Part shown: positions 42,801 through 51,420 of the stretch, in pieces | How the letters are laid out: each line of letters opens with the position of its first letter | Numbering within the stretch: position 1 is the first letter of the stretch | From: Tretioscincus oriximinensis | Lineage: Eukaryota; Chordata; Lepidosauria; Squamata; Gymnophthalmidae | DNA: 64,000 nt | Direction: 5' to 3' | Assembly (NCBI GenBank): GCA_022410635.1 | Contig: JAJVDF010000193.1 | Location: 1,950,946-2,014,945, forward strand | Program-made: the position numbers and the translations under genes | Notes under the pieces: model-generated | The model's input: only the letters and a program-made list of their open reading frames with translations | Databases searched by the model: none | Told to the model about the DNA's origin: nothing

Positions 42801-43324
42801 GCTATAGTGCAGTTCTTAAAATAAACGCTAGAGGATGGTGTTTGTCTATTGCAAATGTTGATGCTTTATATTATGAGACGTGTGCGTGAAGCAAAGAATT
42901 ACTACCAATTATTTAAAGAATGTCTTAATCAGATGAGATTTATCCANTAAAGACATATTAATAACTCTGATTTTAATGATACAAAGAAGAACTCATTAGA
43001 ATAGCTTAGCTTTCTGTTCTGCATATTGAAAATAATATTTTATTAAAATATATTTGAATTCTCCTGTTTAAAATTTCTCCTTGCATCTCATAGATCCACG
43101 GTAAGTTTAAATAACCATGAAATACTGGTAGCTAAATAGTGCCTCTCGTAAATACTGCCTTTTTTATTTTAGCTGCAACAATGGTAGAAGCTGGAAAAGG
43201 AAAGAACAACCCAGATGAATTTGCAGTTGCACTGGATGAAGCTTTAGGGGACTTTGCATTTCCAGATGAGTTTGTGTTTGATGTATGGGGAGCTATAGGT
43301 GACGCAATGCATGTGCGACTTTAA
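27401..43324 (+). CDS. GIPC2: GIPC2, PDZ-domain scaffold (whole gene, six coding exons)
   Basis: The CDS joins 27401-27709, 38322-38507, 40073-40253, 40689-40798, 41718-41799 and 43173-43324 (1020 nt, 339 aa plus stop); human GIPC2 is about 315 aa. GIPC proteins bind C-terminal tails of membrane receptors through one PDZ domain and link them to myosin VI through the GH2 domain, in the cytosol near endosomes. Seen: a GH1-type N-terminal region ([20 protein letters not shown]); a PDZ domain with the [10 protein letters not shown] loop around residues 149-158; and a C-terminal GH2 ([27 protein letters not shown]). The extra length is in a Gly/Ala-rich linker in exon 1. Introns are phase 0, 0, 1, 0, 1. 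Intron 4 appears to start with GC rather than GT. GIPC1 and GIPC3 are less likely because of [14 protein letters not shown] and [14 protein letters not shown], plus DNAJB4 synteny. Confidence 0.95.
28705..28935. mobile_element. Fold-back element (family F), copy 3, with best-kept hammerhead-like core
   Basis: The left arm starts TCCAGCAAAGGGGCTAGTAG and the right arm ends CCTTTCCTGGACTTTCTACT, then GCTATTTTTCTGAAA. The centre has CTGAAGAAGTAGAC at 28796-28809 and a later TAGACGTGTCAACGAAAGC, with a small internal duplication between. No clear target duplication is visible. Confidence 0.8.
28975..29103. repeat. Fold-back MITE-like element (family G), diverged
   Basis: CTTCAGTCTTGAAGAATGAG and the inverted GAGCTCATTTTTCTGGACTA are related to the stem at 19550-19618; the end AACTAGGCCC resembles its outer ends. 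Confidence 0.45.
31185..31265. repeat. Fold-back family G fragment
   Basis: CTCAGTCCTGAAGAACAGGA repeats the motif of 19550. The inverted arm is weak (GGTCCTCTACTTCAGCAC). Confidence 0.4.
31775..32739 (+). mobile_element. Young CR1 LINE, 5'-truncated, spanning an assembly gap
   Basis: The reading frame continues without stops from [18 protein letters not shown] through [19 protein letters not shown] and [11 protein letters not shown] into the gap, the CR1 ORF2 region after the reverse transcriptase. After the gap come TTTCAAGACAGGACTAGACA, the GATGGAGCAACAGGCAGGAC 3' UTR and TTCTTATG repeats. Flanks match the minus-strand copy at 51421-52282 almost exactly. Confidence 0.92.
32052..32476. other. 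Assembly gap (425 N)
   Basis: A run of N lies inside the CR1. By alignment with the copy at 51421-52282, the missing part should correspond to 51694-52066, i.e. about 373 bp. Confidence 0.98.
33209..33492 (+). repeat. CR1 LINE fragment of the reverse transcriptase domain
   Basis: Translation gives [32 protein letters not shown] and the catalytic-type KFADDIKLF motif, then [18 protein letters not shown]. It is an internal piece without the CR1 3' tail. Confidence 0.9.
33775..34060. repeat. Unnamed interspersed repeat (family P), copy 1
   Basis: CTCTAATCTGGAATAGTGGT, CCCAGATTAAGCA, GTTCTAATGATG and GCTACAGGTAATCCAGATTA all recur in the same order at 57513-57760. No coding potential. Confidence 0.6.
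38322..38507 (+). CDS. GIPC2: GIPC2 coding exon 2 (start of PDZ)
   Basis: The acceptor TTTTGTTGTAG is followed by ATTATGTTTTGC (phase 0). Encodes 62 residues: [30 protein letters not shown] and the PDZ carboxylate-binding loop [10 protein letters not shown], ending AFIK at a GTAGGA donor. Confidence 0.95.
38785..39330 (+). repeat. L2-type LINE fragment split by a hAT MITE
   Basis: CTACAGCCCAGTGGCTTACA before and CAGTCTGGCTTCAGACCTGG (QSGFRPGH) after the hAT at 38850-39060 correspond to consecutive L2 reverse transcriptase motifs (YRPVALT..., QSGFR.GH). Later traces include TGCTCAGTGGCTTTTGATAC. Confidence 0.7.
38850..39060. mobile_element. hAT-type MITE (211 bp)
   Basis: The ends CAGGGATCCTCAGACCTTTT and AGTTTAAGGACCCCTG are inverted (CAGGGNTCCT core). 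The 8-bp flanks ATCTAAAC and ATCTAGAC differ at one base. The inside GGGCCACATGTGGCCCACAG is typical of Charlie-like hAT MITEs. Confidence 0.82.
39741..39930. repeat. Unnamed interspersed repeat (family S), copy 1, with (TTAA)n run
   Basis: An AATT/TTAA simple run at 39741-39775 leads into TATATCCCACCCTTCACCAT, GGTCCCAGGGTGAGTAACAG and AAAATGCTTAAAAAAG, repeated at 46935-47085. It may be a LINE/SINE tail. Confidence 0.6.
40073..40253 (+). CDS. GIPC2: GIPC2 coding exon 3 (rest of PDZ)
   Basis: The acceptor TTTGTCTACAG precedes AGAATTAAAGC (phase 0). It encodes [40 protein letters not shown] and FTLKLIEP, the second half of the PDZ fold, and stops after one base of a Glu codon at a GTGAGT donor (phase 1). 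Confidence 0.95.
40689..40798 (+). CDS. GIPC2: GIPC2 coding exon 4, with probable GC donor
   Basis: The acceptor TTTTCTGCAG completes the split codon. Encodes [28 protein letters not shown]. To join exon 5 in frame (EEM then PSD, human EEM then PSE) the exon must end at 40798, leaving GCANGT as donor. The GT at 40803-40804 would shift the frame. An N at 40802 sits inside the donor, so the base call needs confirmation. Confidence 0.88.
40875..41610 (+). repeat. L1-type LINE 3' end (ORF2 C-terminus and 3' UTR)
   Basis: Shows FKCWKC (the CWKC-type motif of L1 ORF2), then a long readable end with [20 protein letters not shown] and [15 protein letters not shown] up to a stop at 41392. A polypurine G-rich tract (41469-41508) and a poly(A) end follow. 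It lies only about 75 bp after the unusual donor of GIPC2 exon 4. Confidence 0.82.
41718..41799 (+). CDS. GIPC2: GIPC2 coding exon 5 (start of GH2)
   Basis: The acceptor TTTTAATAAAG precedes CCTTCTGATG (phase 0). Encodes [27 protein letters not shown] plus one base, with a GTGAGC donor (phase 1). The human counterpart is VLELYMGIRDIDL. Confidence 0.93.
42195..42555 (+). repeat. Unnamed interspersed repeat (family R), uninterrupted copy
   Basis: Contains GGGCTAGTTGCAATGCAGGC, GGCTGCCTGCTATTCGGACT, CTACATTTCCTAGCAGG and TACTTGTCATTGTGAAAAAA, in the same order as the copy split by CR1 at 31495-32880. Confidence 0.7.
43173..43324 (+). CDS. GIPC2: GIPC2 coding exon 6 (GH2 end, stop)
   Basis: The acceptor TTTTATTTTAG precedes CTGCAACAATGG. 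Encodes [40 protein letters not shown] and the end GDAMHVRL, with TAA at 43322-43324. This is the myosin VI-binding C-terminal region of the family. Confidence 0.95.
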
Positions 43325-43930
43325 TCAGAGTTGGCAAAACGTATTAGAACTCATGCCAATGGAATGAGAAGACAAACTACACGTACATCCTAAAGTCTTC
43401 ATTTTAATATTCAGGAATTCGGGATCAATCANGATACTGATGATGGTGTTAATTTTCTTTTGAAACAAAGAGAGGTTCACTTTTGGTAACAGCACTTAAT
43501 TTTAAATAATCACTGTAAATTCTCACAAAAGTATACTAAGAGTGCACAATTTGTATATTTACTTTCTCAATTTGTATATTTACTATTTTCTGAATTAATG
43601 CGGGAAGTGGCTATAGACCACATTTGGACTATACTGTGAAAAATGATTGTATTTCTGATGAAAAAAAGAATATTGTTAAATCTGAACTAAATTTGTTGAA
43701 GAATTTTATTTATAAGCTACATCTGCCTGCTCACTACATTTCCAGAATAACTAAATGGGCACAGTTGCTTTAGGTTCATTGCATTTCCCTTCAAACTTTG
43801 TAACAGTTTGTATGAAAGGCAGGGGAAGTTCATATTTTGAATTGAGCCATGCCTCAGCCTTCTCCAGTTAATTGATCTACAGCTGGATATAAATATGCTA
43901 GGAATACCAAATAAAATCTGGGATAGAACA
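43325..43930 (+). other. Probable GIPC2 3' UTR
   Basis: An AATAAA at 43910-43915 gives a likely cleavage site near 43930; another AATAAA at 44263-44268 could extend it beyond the poly-G tract. No repeats lie before 43930. Confidence 0.5.
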
Positions 43931-43976
43931 TTGCAATTTAGTTGATGTGAAAAAGTGGTCCCATATGTTGCACTGC

Positions 43977-43996
43977 GGGGGGGGGGGGGGGGGGGG
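43977..43996 (+). repeat. Poly-G run of 20
   Basis: Twenty consecutive G followed by AGAGAGAGAAAAG. It could fold as a G-quadruplex, and its length may be an assembly estimate. Confidence 0.9.
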
Positions 43997-44371
43997 AGAG
44001 AGAAAAGTAACTTGTATTGGTGAAAATTCTTCCATATCCATTAAAGTTACAAAGTCCTATTCCAGTTTTTATATGGTAACCCTAGAATATGGAAGCTGAG
44101 ATTCCTTGAATGACTTTCTTGATTGGAGCCATTTCAAATCTTCCTTTCCTAGTACAGAGGAAAAAACATTGCTGGGGTCCAAATACAAAATAATGGGAAA
44201 TGTATGTGTTGGCTCATCCACATGTGTACAACATCAGTTATAGTAACTGATATTTAATGGAAAATAAAGGAACTATCCTTATAGGTACTGAATGGTAAGC
44301 TCAATAGCAGTTTATAGATTACTTAAATTTTAAACTTCAGTGTACACATCACAGCTTATTTAGAACTTGAT

Positions 44372-44552
44372 GGCCCTATTCACACTGAACCTTATTCTGG
44401 GTTATATCTTAGTACAGAACTTGGCCATCCACATGCNAGTTTAGACTAAGGCAGGCCCCATTTGGGACCTGCCATTAGCTGCACTAGCATGTAGATAGAA
44501 GGCTCTTCTTCTGAGATACAGCCCAGAATAAGGCTCAGTGGGAACGGGACCC
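44372..44552. mobile_element. MITE-like fold-back with about 30-bp inverted ends
   Basis: The left GGCCCTATTCACACTGAACC-TTATTCTGGG and the right CCCAGAATAAGGCTCAGTGG-GAACGGGACC are inverted with a few mismatches. Related pieces occur near 59430-59520 and possibly 27888-28040. No sure target duplication. Confidence 0.6.
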
Positions 44553-45105
44553 ATGTTGCTGAATGAGTAAAGAATTGCAAATTGGGCTTCTGATAAGTAC
44601 CAGTAAGGGTTAATTTAAGTAAAAAATGGTCAGCTAGAAAATACTTAAAAAATAAATAATATGAAATGACCCCTTCAAGAAACTACTGGTAAAGCTGCAG
44701 AGCTTGTTGAAAAGAAAGATTGAGTTATTGTCCTTGAATAACTTGATTGATTGGAGACACTCCAATTATTGCTTTCCTAGCACAGGGACCACTCTTACTT
44801 TAATTATTTATGGCACTTTCTAATGTAATTTCACTTCATTGCTTTTTCTAGGAACTTAACAACCAAGATAATAGGGACTACTTGAGCATCTAAAAACTCC
44901 ATAGTTCAAAGATGTGCAAAATTTAAACTGCTCTTCTGTAATGATAATTCTTACCAGCATTTTTTAAAATAGAAAGTTTTAGCTTTCCTCGTACTTCACA
45001 CATGCTTTGAAATCTTTTGGAGAAAAAGCATACTTTGAAATGTACCTCTAAGTCTGTGTGAAATCTGTGGTTTGTACTTTGTGCTCTGTTAACAACTTAG
45101 AGATT

Positions 45106-45290
45106 TCAGAGAAATAGCCGTATTGGTCCAGTAGAAAGTCCAGCAAAGGGGCCAGTAGCACTTTGAGACTAACAGGAGAAAAGTGGGTGGCATACGAAAG
45201 CTTATGCCACCCACCTTTCTCCTGTTAGTCTCAAAGTGCTACTGGCCCCTTTGCTGGACTTTCTACTGGACTAACATGGCTATTTCTCTG
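45106..45290. mobile_element. Fold-back element (family F), copy 4: near-perfect palindrome with 12-bp target duplication
   Basis: The left arm runs TCAGAGAAATAGCCGTATTG to GTGGGTGGCATA; the right arm runs TATGCCACCCAC to CATGGCTATTTCTCTG. Only the few bases of CGAAAGCT lie between. AACTTAGAGATT flanks both sides exactly (45094-45105 and 45291-45302). The arms are complete on both sides, so this copy gives the outer ends of the family, but it lacks the CTGAAGAA part. Confidence 0.9.
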
Positions 45291-45375
45291 AACTTAGAGA
45301 TTATTAGAGAAAAAAGACTGGTCGCATGATCTTTTGTAGACTTAAGATTGGATGTGTGAAGTGCTTTGGGACAGA

Positions 45376-45785
45376 CAGTATAAAATTGTGCATATAGACT
45401 ATATAGGCAATCTGTATCAGTAGATAGAGGATTGAACACTCCCAAAATTTGAGAGTAGAAGAGTTANGACAGACAAGGGAAAGTATTTTTTCACTCAGAG
45501 AGTCACTGGTCTATGGAGTTCACTTCCAGAAGTGGTGGTGGTAGCTAGCAGTCTGGATAGCTTCAAGATAGGATTAGATAAATTCATGAAAGACAGGTGT
45601 ATGAATAGCTATTAGGATAGAAAAACAGGAAGTATTCCTGAAATACCATTTGCAGGGAGTCAAGAACAAGTGAGGGTTTTTCCTTCTTCTGCTTGAGACT
45701 GTCCTAGTGCAATTGGTGGGCCATTATGTGAGACAATGCTGGAATGTATGGGCTATGGCAAGATTCTTATGATCTTATTTAACAG
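45376..45785 (+). repeat. CR1 LINE 3' end, diverged
   Basis: ACAGACAAGGGAAAGTATTT (DKGKYFF), GATAGCTTCAAGATAGGATT and TACCATTTGCAGGGAGTCAA follow the CR1 3' region in order, ending near GATTCTTATGATCTTATT. Confidence 0.82.
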
Positions 45786-46498
45786 AGATAATGGTTTCCT
45801 GGCATATTACATGCATTATAATACTGGTTAACATCCCAGCCTTGTAAGGGCTTCCTTAGCCTATTCATTTCTTCCCCTCATGATTCCAAGCCAGCATCAC
45901 TTTTACTTTGCTACATTCTTACAAGTTTGCACCTGTATTTATTTAAATAAGCCTTAATCCCCATAATTACTTGATACCTCATCACCACAATCATTTACAT
46001 TAATGTTGTTCTTTATACACGCAATACAAGTCCTTATAGTCTGTCCTTAGGCACTTGTTTATGAAGGATCATGCTACCAACCTTTTTTCTCTCTAAGAAT
46101 CCTTTGCTAAAAATACTGATCCAGATTAACTTCTTTGAATATTGATGTACTGCTTTTGCTTCAATAATGTAAATGTACTATTTTTATACGTGCTTTTTAT
46201 AAACCTTGGAATTGTTCATGTGCCAATAAATTAAATAGAGAAGGAGAAGAAAATAATTGGACAAGTCCCCAGCTGTTTATAGAGATGTTTTCTTCCTTTA
46301 TTTTTCTGATCACTTTTCTTTTAGATTGTGCAAATCTTTGAACACTGTTGAAAAAAGGCAGATTTTTTAAAATCATCTGTTGAAAATGAAGCTGTTAAAT
46401 CAGGGGCAAATTTCTCAGATCACATTTTATGACTTTTGCATCACCTTCCTGAATCTAGAATGTATGCCTAGATATTGCCTCCAGGTTGGGGAGAGAGG

Positions 46499-46790
46499 TA
46501 GAAGNAGAACTGGGTTTTTATACCCCACTTTTCTCATCTGAAGGGACTCAAAGCAGCTTACAAGGCTATTTTTCACCAAAACGCTTAGATTCTATCTTCA
46601 CCACCACGGTGTGATGGTTCCCATTTATTTAGTTGCAATCTGCTGCAATTTTTGCTTTGAAATAGCTGGGTTGGGTAGAGCTACAGACTAGTAGAAAATG
46701 CTCGTCCCTCCCTACGTCCGATACGGGTTTGAAAGACGATCTCCCAGATGAGAGGCCATCTCCTGAACGACTGAGCCATGAAAACATGGC
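46499..46790 (-). repeat. tRNA-derived SINE, family A (minus strand)
   Basis: Read in reverse it has the GCTCAGTCGTTCAGGAG A-box region, the GTTTGAAAGACG... head and the GAGAAAAGTGGGGTATAAAA tail of the family. About as long as the full copies but diverged. Confidence 0.78.
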
Positions 46791-46934
46791 TTCCTATCTA
46801 GAGGTAGGAAGCCTCCAAAGCTCAGTTGCAAGACTTGATGGCAGGTGAAGGTTTTGATGCCTCCTTCATTTTGAGATTTACTTATTTACATGCCCAAATA
46901 AAATTGATGCATTATGACCTGGGCCAATGTTTAT

Positions 46935-47085
46935 CTATTATTTATTTATTTAAGATGATTTATATCCTGCCTTTCACCATTGGTTCTAGGGCGGACAACA
47001 AAAAAATCAAGACAATTTNAAAAAATACACATTAATAAAACATTTGAAAAAAGTCCATACCCTCCCTCCCGTCCACACACTCTCC
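46935..47085. repeat. Unnamed interspersed repeat (family S), copy 2
   Basis: TATATCCTGCCTTTCACCAT, TTCTAGGGCGGACAACAAAA and AAAACATTTGAAAAAAG match 39741-39930 in order. Confidence 0.6.
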
Positions 47086-47287
47086 CTGGAAAAACAGATT
47101 GCAAAGGGATCAACAGTATTTAGCAAGCTAGTGAGGTATCTTTCTAAATCATGAAACACTCCACCGTAAATTACATTAGTTTAATACTACTTAAACATGA
47201 TGGGAAAATGAATGATATCCTACACTGAAGGGTAAAAATATTTAGAAAGTTGGTCAGTGTTGTGTTTATTGGCTGAAGTTCTAGCTA

Positions 47288-47394
47288 AAGTTGCATTCAG
47301 ATAACACATGTTGAAATAAAGAATNGGTGTTTGAAATAAAACAGTCCAGAATATCCAGAGAGAGTGAAATAAGTAAGTGACATCTGGATGTAGA
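47288..47394. mobile_element. PIF/Harbinger-like MITE relative, adjacent to the next copy
   Basis: Inverted ends AGTTGCATTCAGATAACAC and GTGACATCTGGATGTAGAC resemble those of 47399-47546. Two copies lie in tandem. Confidence 0.5.
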
Positions 47395-47398
47395 CTAA

Positions 47399-47546
47399 GG
47401 CTGCATCCACACATCACTTATTATTTCACTATGATTGGATATTCCACAATAAAGCTTGGATATTCTGAAATAAATCAGTCCCCACAATGTTTTATTGTGG
47501 AATATCCAATTATAGTGGAATAAATAATTTATGTGTAGATGTAGTT
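47399..47546. mobile_element. PIF/Harbinger-like MITE (148 bp)
   Basis: The ends GGCTGCATCCACACAT and ATGTGTAGATGTAGTT are inverted with mismatches. TAA flanks both sides (47396-47398 and 47547-47549), the 3-bp TWA duplication of Harbinger elements. The inside folds on a long stem: GGATATTCCACAATAAA and TTTATTGTGGAATATCC. Confidence 0.72.
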
Positions 47547-49089
47547 TAAGACAGCAGATCCATTGATGGAATGACTTGTCCAGTATTGAAACAGATTATA
47601 AGCTTAATTTGATTTGATTTGATATGAGAGGCTGTAGGTTTGTAGAGAAAGGAACATCTTAAAAATAAAGCATCCTGACAGTAATAATCCAGTTGATATC
47701 GCAAGCCTGATATACAAGTTCATTGTTAAATGTTTGCATTGGTTGGAGAATCCTTGGCACTGAAGACTCTCTAACCAATGAAAACATAGCAGCATAAACT
47801 AACTTCTTCTGAGAAGCCAGAGAAAAGAAAGCAGCTGAGGAGAGAGTGTGAGGGAGAAAGGAGTAAATAATGGGGAGGGAGAGAGAAGTGAAAAAGAAAC
47901 AAAAGGATGAAGGCATGCTTGGCTCCCATCCCAAATTCCCCCAAACTGCCACTGAAGATGGAAAATCCCAATCCACTACCATTGTTGGTGTCTACCCATT
48001 GAAGATGCAGCTGATGGCTGGTGCCTGTGGGATCCCAGGGACGGTAAACCAGTTTTGGATTGCATCTTTAGTGTACAGCTGGCAGGGTTTTCAGGCTTCT
48101 CCATCCCTGGTGGCTTCCAGGGATGGAGGTTTCAGGGAATTTTGGATGAGCTGCAAGGAGGATGAGGAGGGGCTGATTCTGAAGAAAGCAGCTTGCCTTT
48201 TGAAGAGCCTGGTCCTGGTCACATGTGAATTTTAAATTTGTCAATCTAGAAGAATGAATTTAAACAATTTTTCTGAAATAAACCAGAAAAAAGCAGATTA
48301 AGCTCATTCTTTGTGTCTGAAAATTTTAAAAAGTAAGGCTGTTATCAATATATTTACAAAGATGGTACCCAACGCCATTGAGTGGAGCCTTAAGGGAAAG
48401 GAAAAAATCCATTTCCTTTTCCTTTAGATTTTTTTTTTCTGTGGCATTACAAACCCATAAAATAGTGCTCACTATTCTACTAAAAAGCAACAGGCATTTC
48501 TGGTAGTTTTGTTATAAAAATGCTGCTTAGTAGTTTTGAAACAGAGGGAAAACTATTAGTACACTATTAAAACAATTGATTCCAATTAAGGTGTGTGGGT
48601 TTTCTGAAAAAAAATCAGTATTTCTAAGTCCTGCAACTGATTCCAGTCTCTTTGTTCTTGGATTTTAATGTGGATTGCTATAATTTGCTTATATTTAAGA
48701 TAAGGTAATCTCTCATAAATAAACCTAGAAATGTGATTCAGTTAATTATTTTTGCTTTAATTTGTGTGCTTTTATATTTCATTAGCTTAATTTTGTCTTT
48801 TTTACTTGAATGTTAAGCAGTTTTGAATGGAGCCACACAATAATGTGTTTGACAATCAGTTTATAAGCCAAATGTATCAGCAAAGCACAAAACCTAAAAA
48901 TCTGAACTTGTGCAAATGTACATTTACAGTGCTCTTTTGTATCTATGAATAAATATGTGAACTTTATTTTATAAATTAATTTCAAGAGTTTTTCAAGATT
49001 TCAGTGGTCTAATGTGTGTCCATGCATTTTCTTAGATTGAAATAAGGCTTTTCTGTTCTATTATTCTGTGAAAACACTTTAGCAATGTA

Positions 49090-49215
49090 GAATCATAAAA
49101 CCATAGAGTTGGAAGGGACCTCCAGGATCACTGGGGCCAACCCCCCTGCTCAATGGAAGATTCATTAAAGCATCCCAGACAGATCATCATCCAGCCTCTG
49201 AAGACTTCCAGCGAA
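49090..49215 (-). repeat. CR1 LINE 3' fragment
   Basis: CATAGAGTTGGAAGGGACCT, CCAACCCCCCTGCTCAATGG and ATTCATTAAAGCATCCCAGA are the reverse complement of the CR1 3' region, parallel to 18300-18545. Confidence 0.8.
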
Positions 49216-50575
49216 TTTAAAGATAATACATCTTTTTTATTCTATTTGTCTAATTAGTAGGGAATTCCAATTTATATTCTCCATTTATATTTCAAAATGC
49301 AATGTCACTGTGACAGTTCTTTCTGCATTTAACTTGCTAGTTCCCTATTAGCAATTCTGGACTTGCTTGGAGTGGAATAATTATTTAAAGTGTTGTCTGC
49401 ATTTAGTGGGTTAGATAACCATACTAATGTGAGTAGTAGTCCAGATACACCATCCTCTCATGGTAAACTCAAATCCAGTTTATGTGCGGATGGTCTGTTG
49501 TAGAAAGCTCTAGTACAGTTGTAGAACTGATGAATTTGGACCCCCATTGTCCCAGATTACAAAGCCCTTAGTTCACATCTGATTCTAATCTCTAATCCCA
49601 TGCAAATTATCTGAACTATAAGACTGCTTGTTCCAAATTATCAAGTACAGATAGATCCTCAAATCACTTTCTATTTCTATGCTTTGCAGTGATCTGTTTT
49701 AGATACAATAGATTTTCAGTTTTCCCTTTTCAAAAGTCAACGTTAAATTATGTCGACATGGTTTTCTACATGAACAGAAAGACAATCTGGTTAATTAAAG
49801 TGAGTTAAATTCTTCCATGTCAATTGCAAAATTGTTATTGGAATAGTACCAATTTTTTACACCAAGGTAAATTTGTGAACGAAAAGGAAGTAATTTTCAT
49901 CATTTTGCAAGTCCTTTCATTGATTGTGAGTACTGTGCTCATCACTTTGGTCAGTTGGCAGAGTTTTATTATAAGACGTGTTACTGATTTTAAATTGAAA
50001 ACACAGCACTAAAGTTTTATAAGAATTTTAAAAGGGATGAAAGAAAACCCAAATTCAATATATGAAACCAGTGGCATTTTGATTAAAGCTTTCAGAATAC
50101 CGCCAAAAGTAAAGCAAGCTTTTGTTGGAATTACATTCTGTAGTTTTCTTTGCCTTGGCCAGTCTTTTAAATTGCCTTCATCTAGTGATAATTTGAGACA
50201 TTCTCAGTTTTATCATTTTAGATTAAAGGTCACATGGACTTATAATGGTATCTGAAGTGTGAAATGCTGGAAAGATGCCTGTNGCACACTTTTAATAGCA
50301 GAAAATGGATTTCTTTCCTGAAATTGTTCCTTTCCCTTTAATATAGCATGAGTAAAGTTGTATTGATTGAATATATTAATTAGGTAAATATAATGTGTGC
50401 CTCTAGGGATAAACAAGATATTTATCCCAATCTGTTTGCCATATAGTTGTGCAATACAAACAGCTTCTCTTGTATCAAAGGGCAATTATAAATCCCATTT
50501 ATAAATGATTAGCTATTATTATGCAGCGGGCATTAGCCATAGAATATACATGGGTTAAACTTTTTGACATATCAA

Positions 50576-50709
50576 AGTTTTAATCCAGCTTCATTCCACT
50601 TTTGAGTGAGAAAAACCATCAGCAAAAGAGGAAGCTCTTTGAAAAGCTCTTCTCTTGCTCATATCTTACCTATCTTGCTCCAATAGTGGCGTGAAGCTGG
50701 ATTAAAACT
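50576..50709. mobile_element. Fold-back MITE-like element (family H), copy 1
   Basis: AGTTTTAATCCAGCTTCA at 50576-50593 and its exact inverse at 50692-50709 form 18-bp ends. The same end sequence flanks 61853-61982. Confidence 0.7.
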
Positions 50710-51420
50710 TAATCCTTGGCCACATTAAATGTTAACTCTTTCAGTGCATTTTTAGAGAGATGGAGCCATCAGTGAAATGGTAGGCTGTTTCAAATAATGT
50801 AAAATAATGATACCTAAATAATGAAAATATTTAAGACATTCACATGCAACAGTCAGTCCAGACAAGATAAAGTCAAATACAGTGGCAGCGACAAGCATGT
50901 GGGGGAGGGTGGGTGGGTGGGCAGCAGCAAGCAAGAGGATGGGCGTGAGAGCGAGTGGACGGGCATGTGGTGGAGTGGGAGGAGGTTGCAGCACTACTGT
51001 TGCAGATATGTAGCCCAGCATGGCACCACGGTTGCGCTGTGGGTACGTCTGCCATTTTTATGCATTTCTCTGGTACACATACAGTAAAGGATGAATGCCC
51101 CCATGCACTTTATATATCTGGATTTTCAAATAGGTCTTGCACATGACATCCTCTTCTGGCAGCCATTTTATTTGCTGGTTGTCAAGACGAAGTGCAGTAG
51201 TTCCTCCTCTGAATGTTATTGGTTAAACTAGGGTCAGTGTCGGACATTGAGACTCCTTTTGTGAGGCAAGGGAAATTTATGGGAATGTAAATATCAATAT
51301 TCTTGCATTTTCTCATTAAAAATTGTCAACACAGCATACCCTTTGCGATTTAACCCTATATCCCAATTTGACAGCTCACTTTTCCAGTTTAATGATAATC
51401 CGGATAATTGGCTATATTTA

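Larger units (their letters stand above)
38508..43172 (+). other. GIPC2 introns 2-5
   Basis: Intron 2 (38508-40072) holds a hAT inside an L2 fragment and a repeat shared with 46935. Intron 3 (40254-40688) shows nothing. Intron 4 (40799-41717) is mostly an L1 3' end. Intron 5 (41800-43172) holds a repeat at 42195-42555 and is otherwise featureless. Confidence 0.85.
47550..51420. other. Intergenic stretch, mostly featureless
   Basis: Apart from a CR1 fragment (49090-49215) and a fold-back (50576-50709) I see AT-rich sequence without conserved reading frames. 50880-51080 is GC-richer with a GGGTGGGTGGGTGG run but has no recognised element. Confidence 0.5.
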
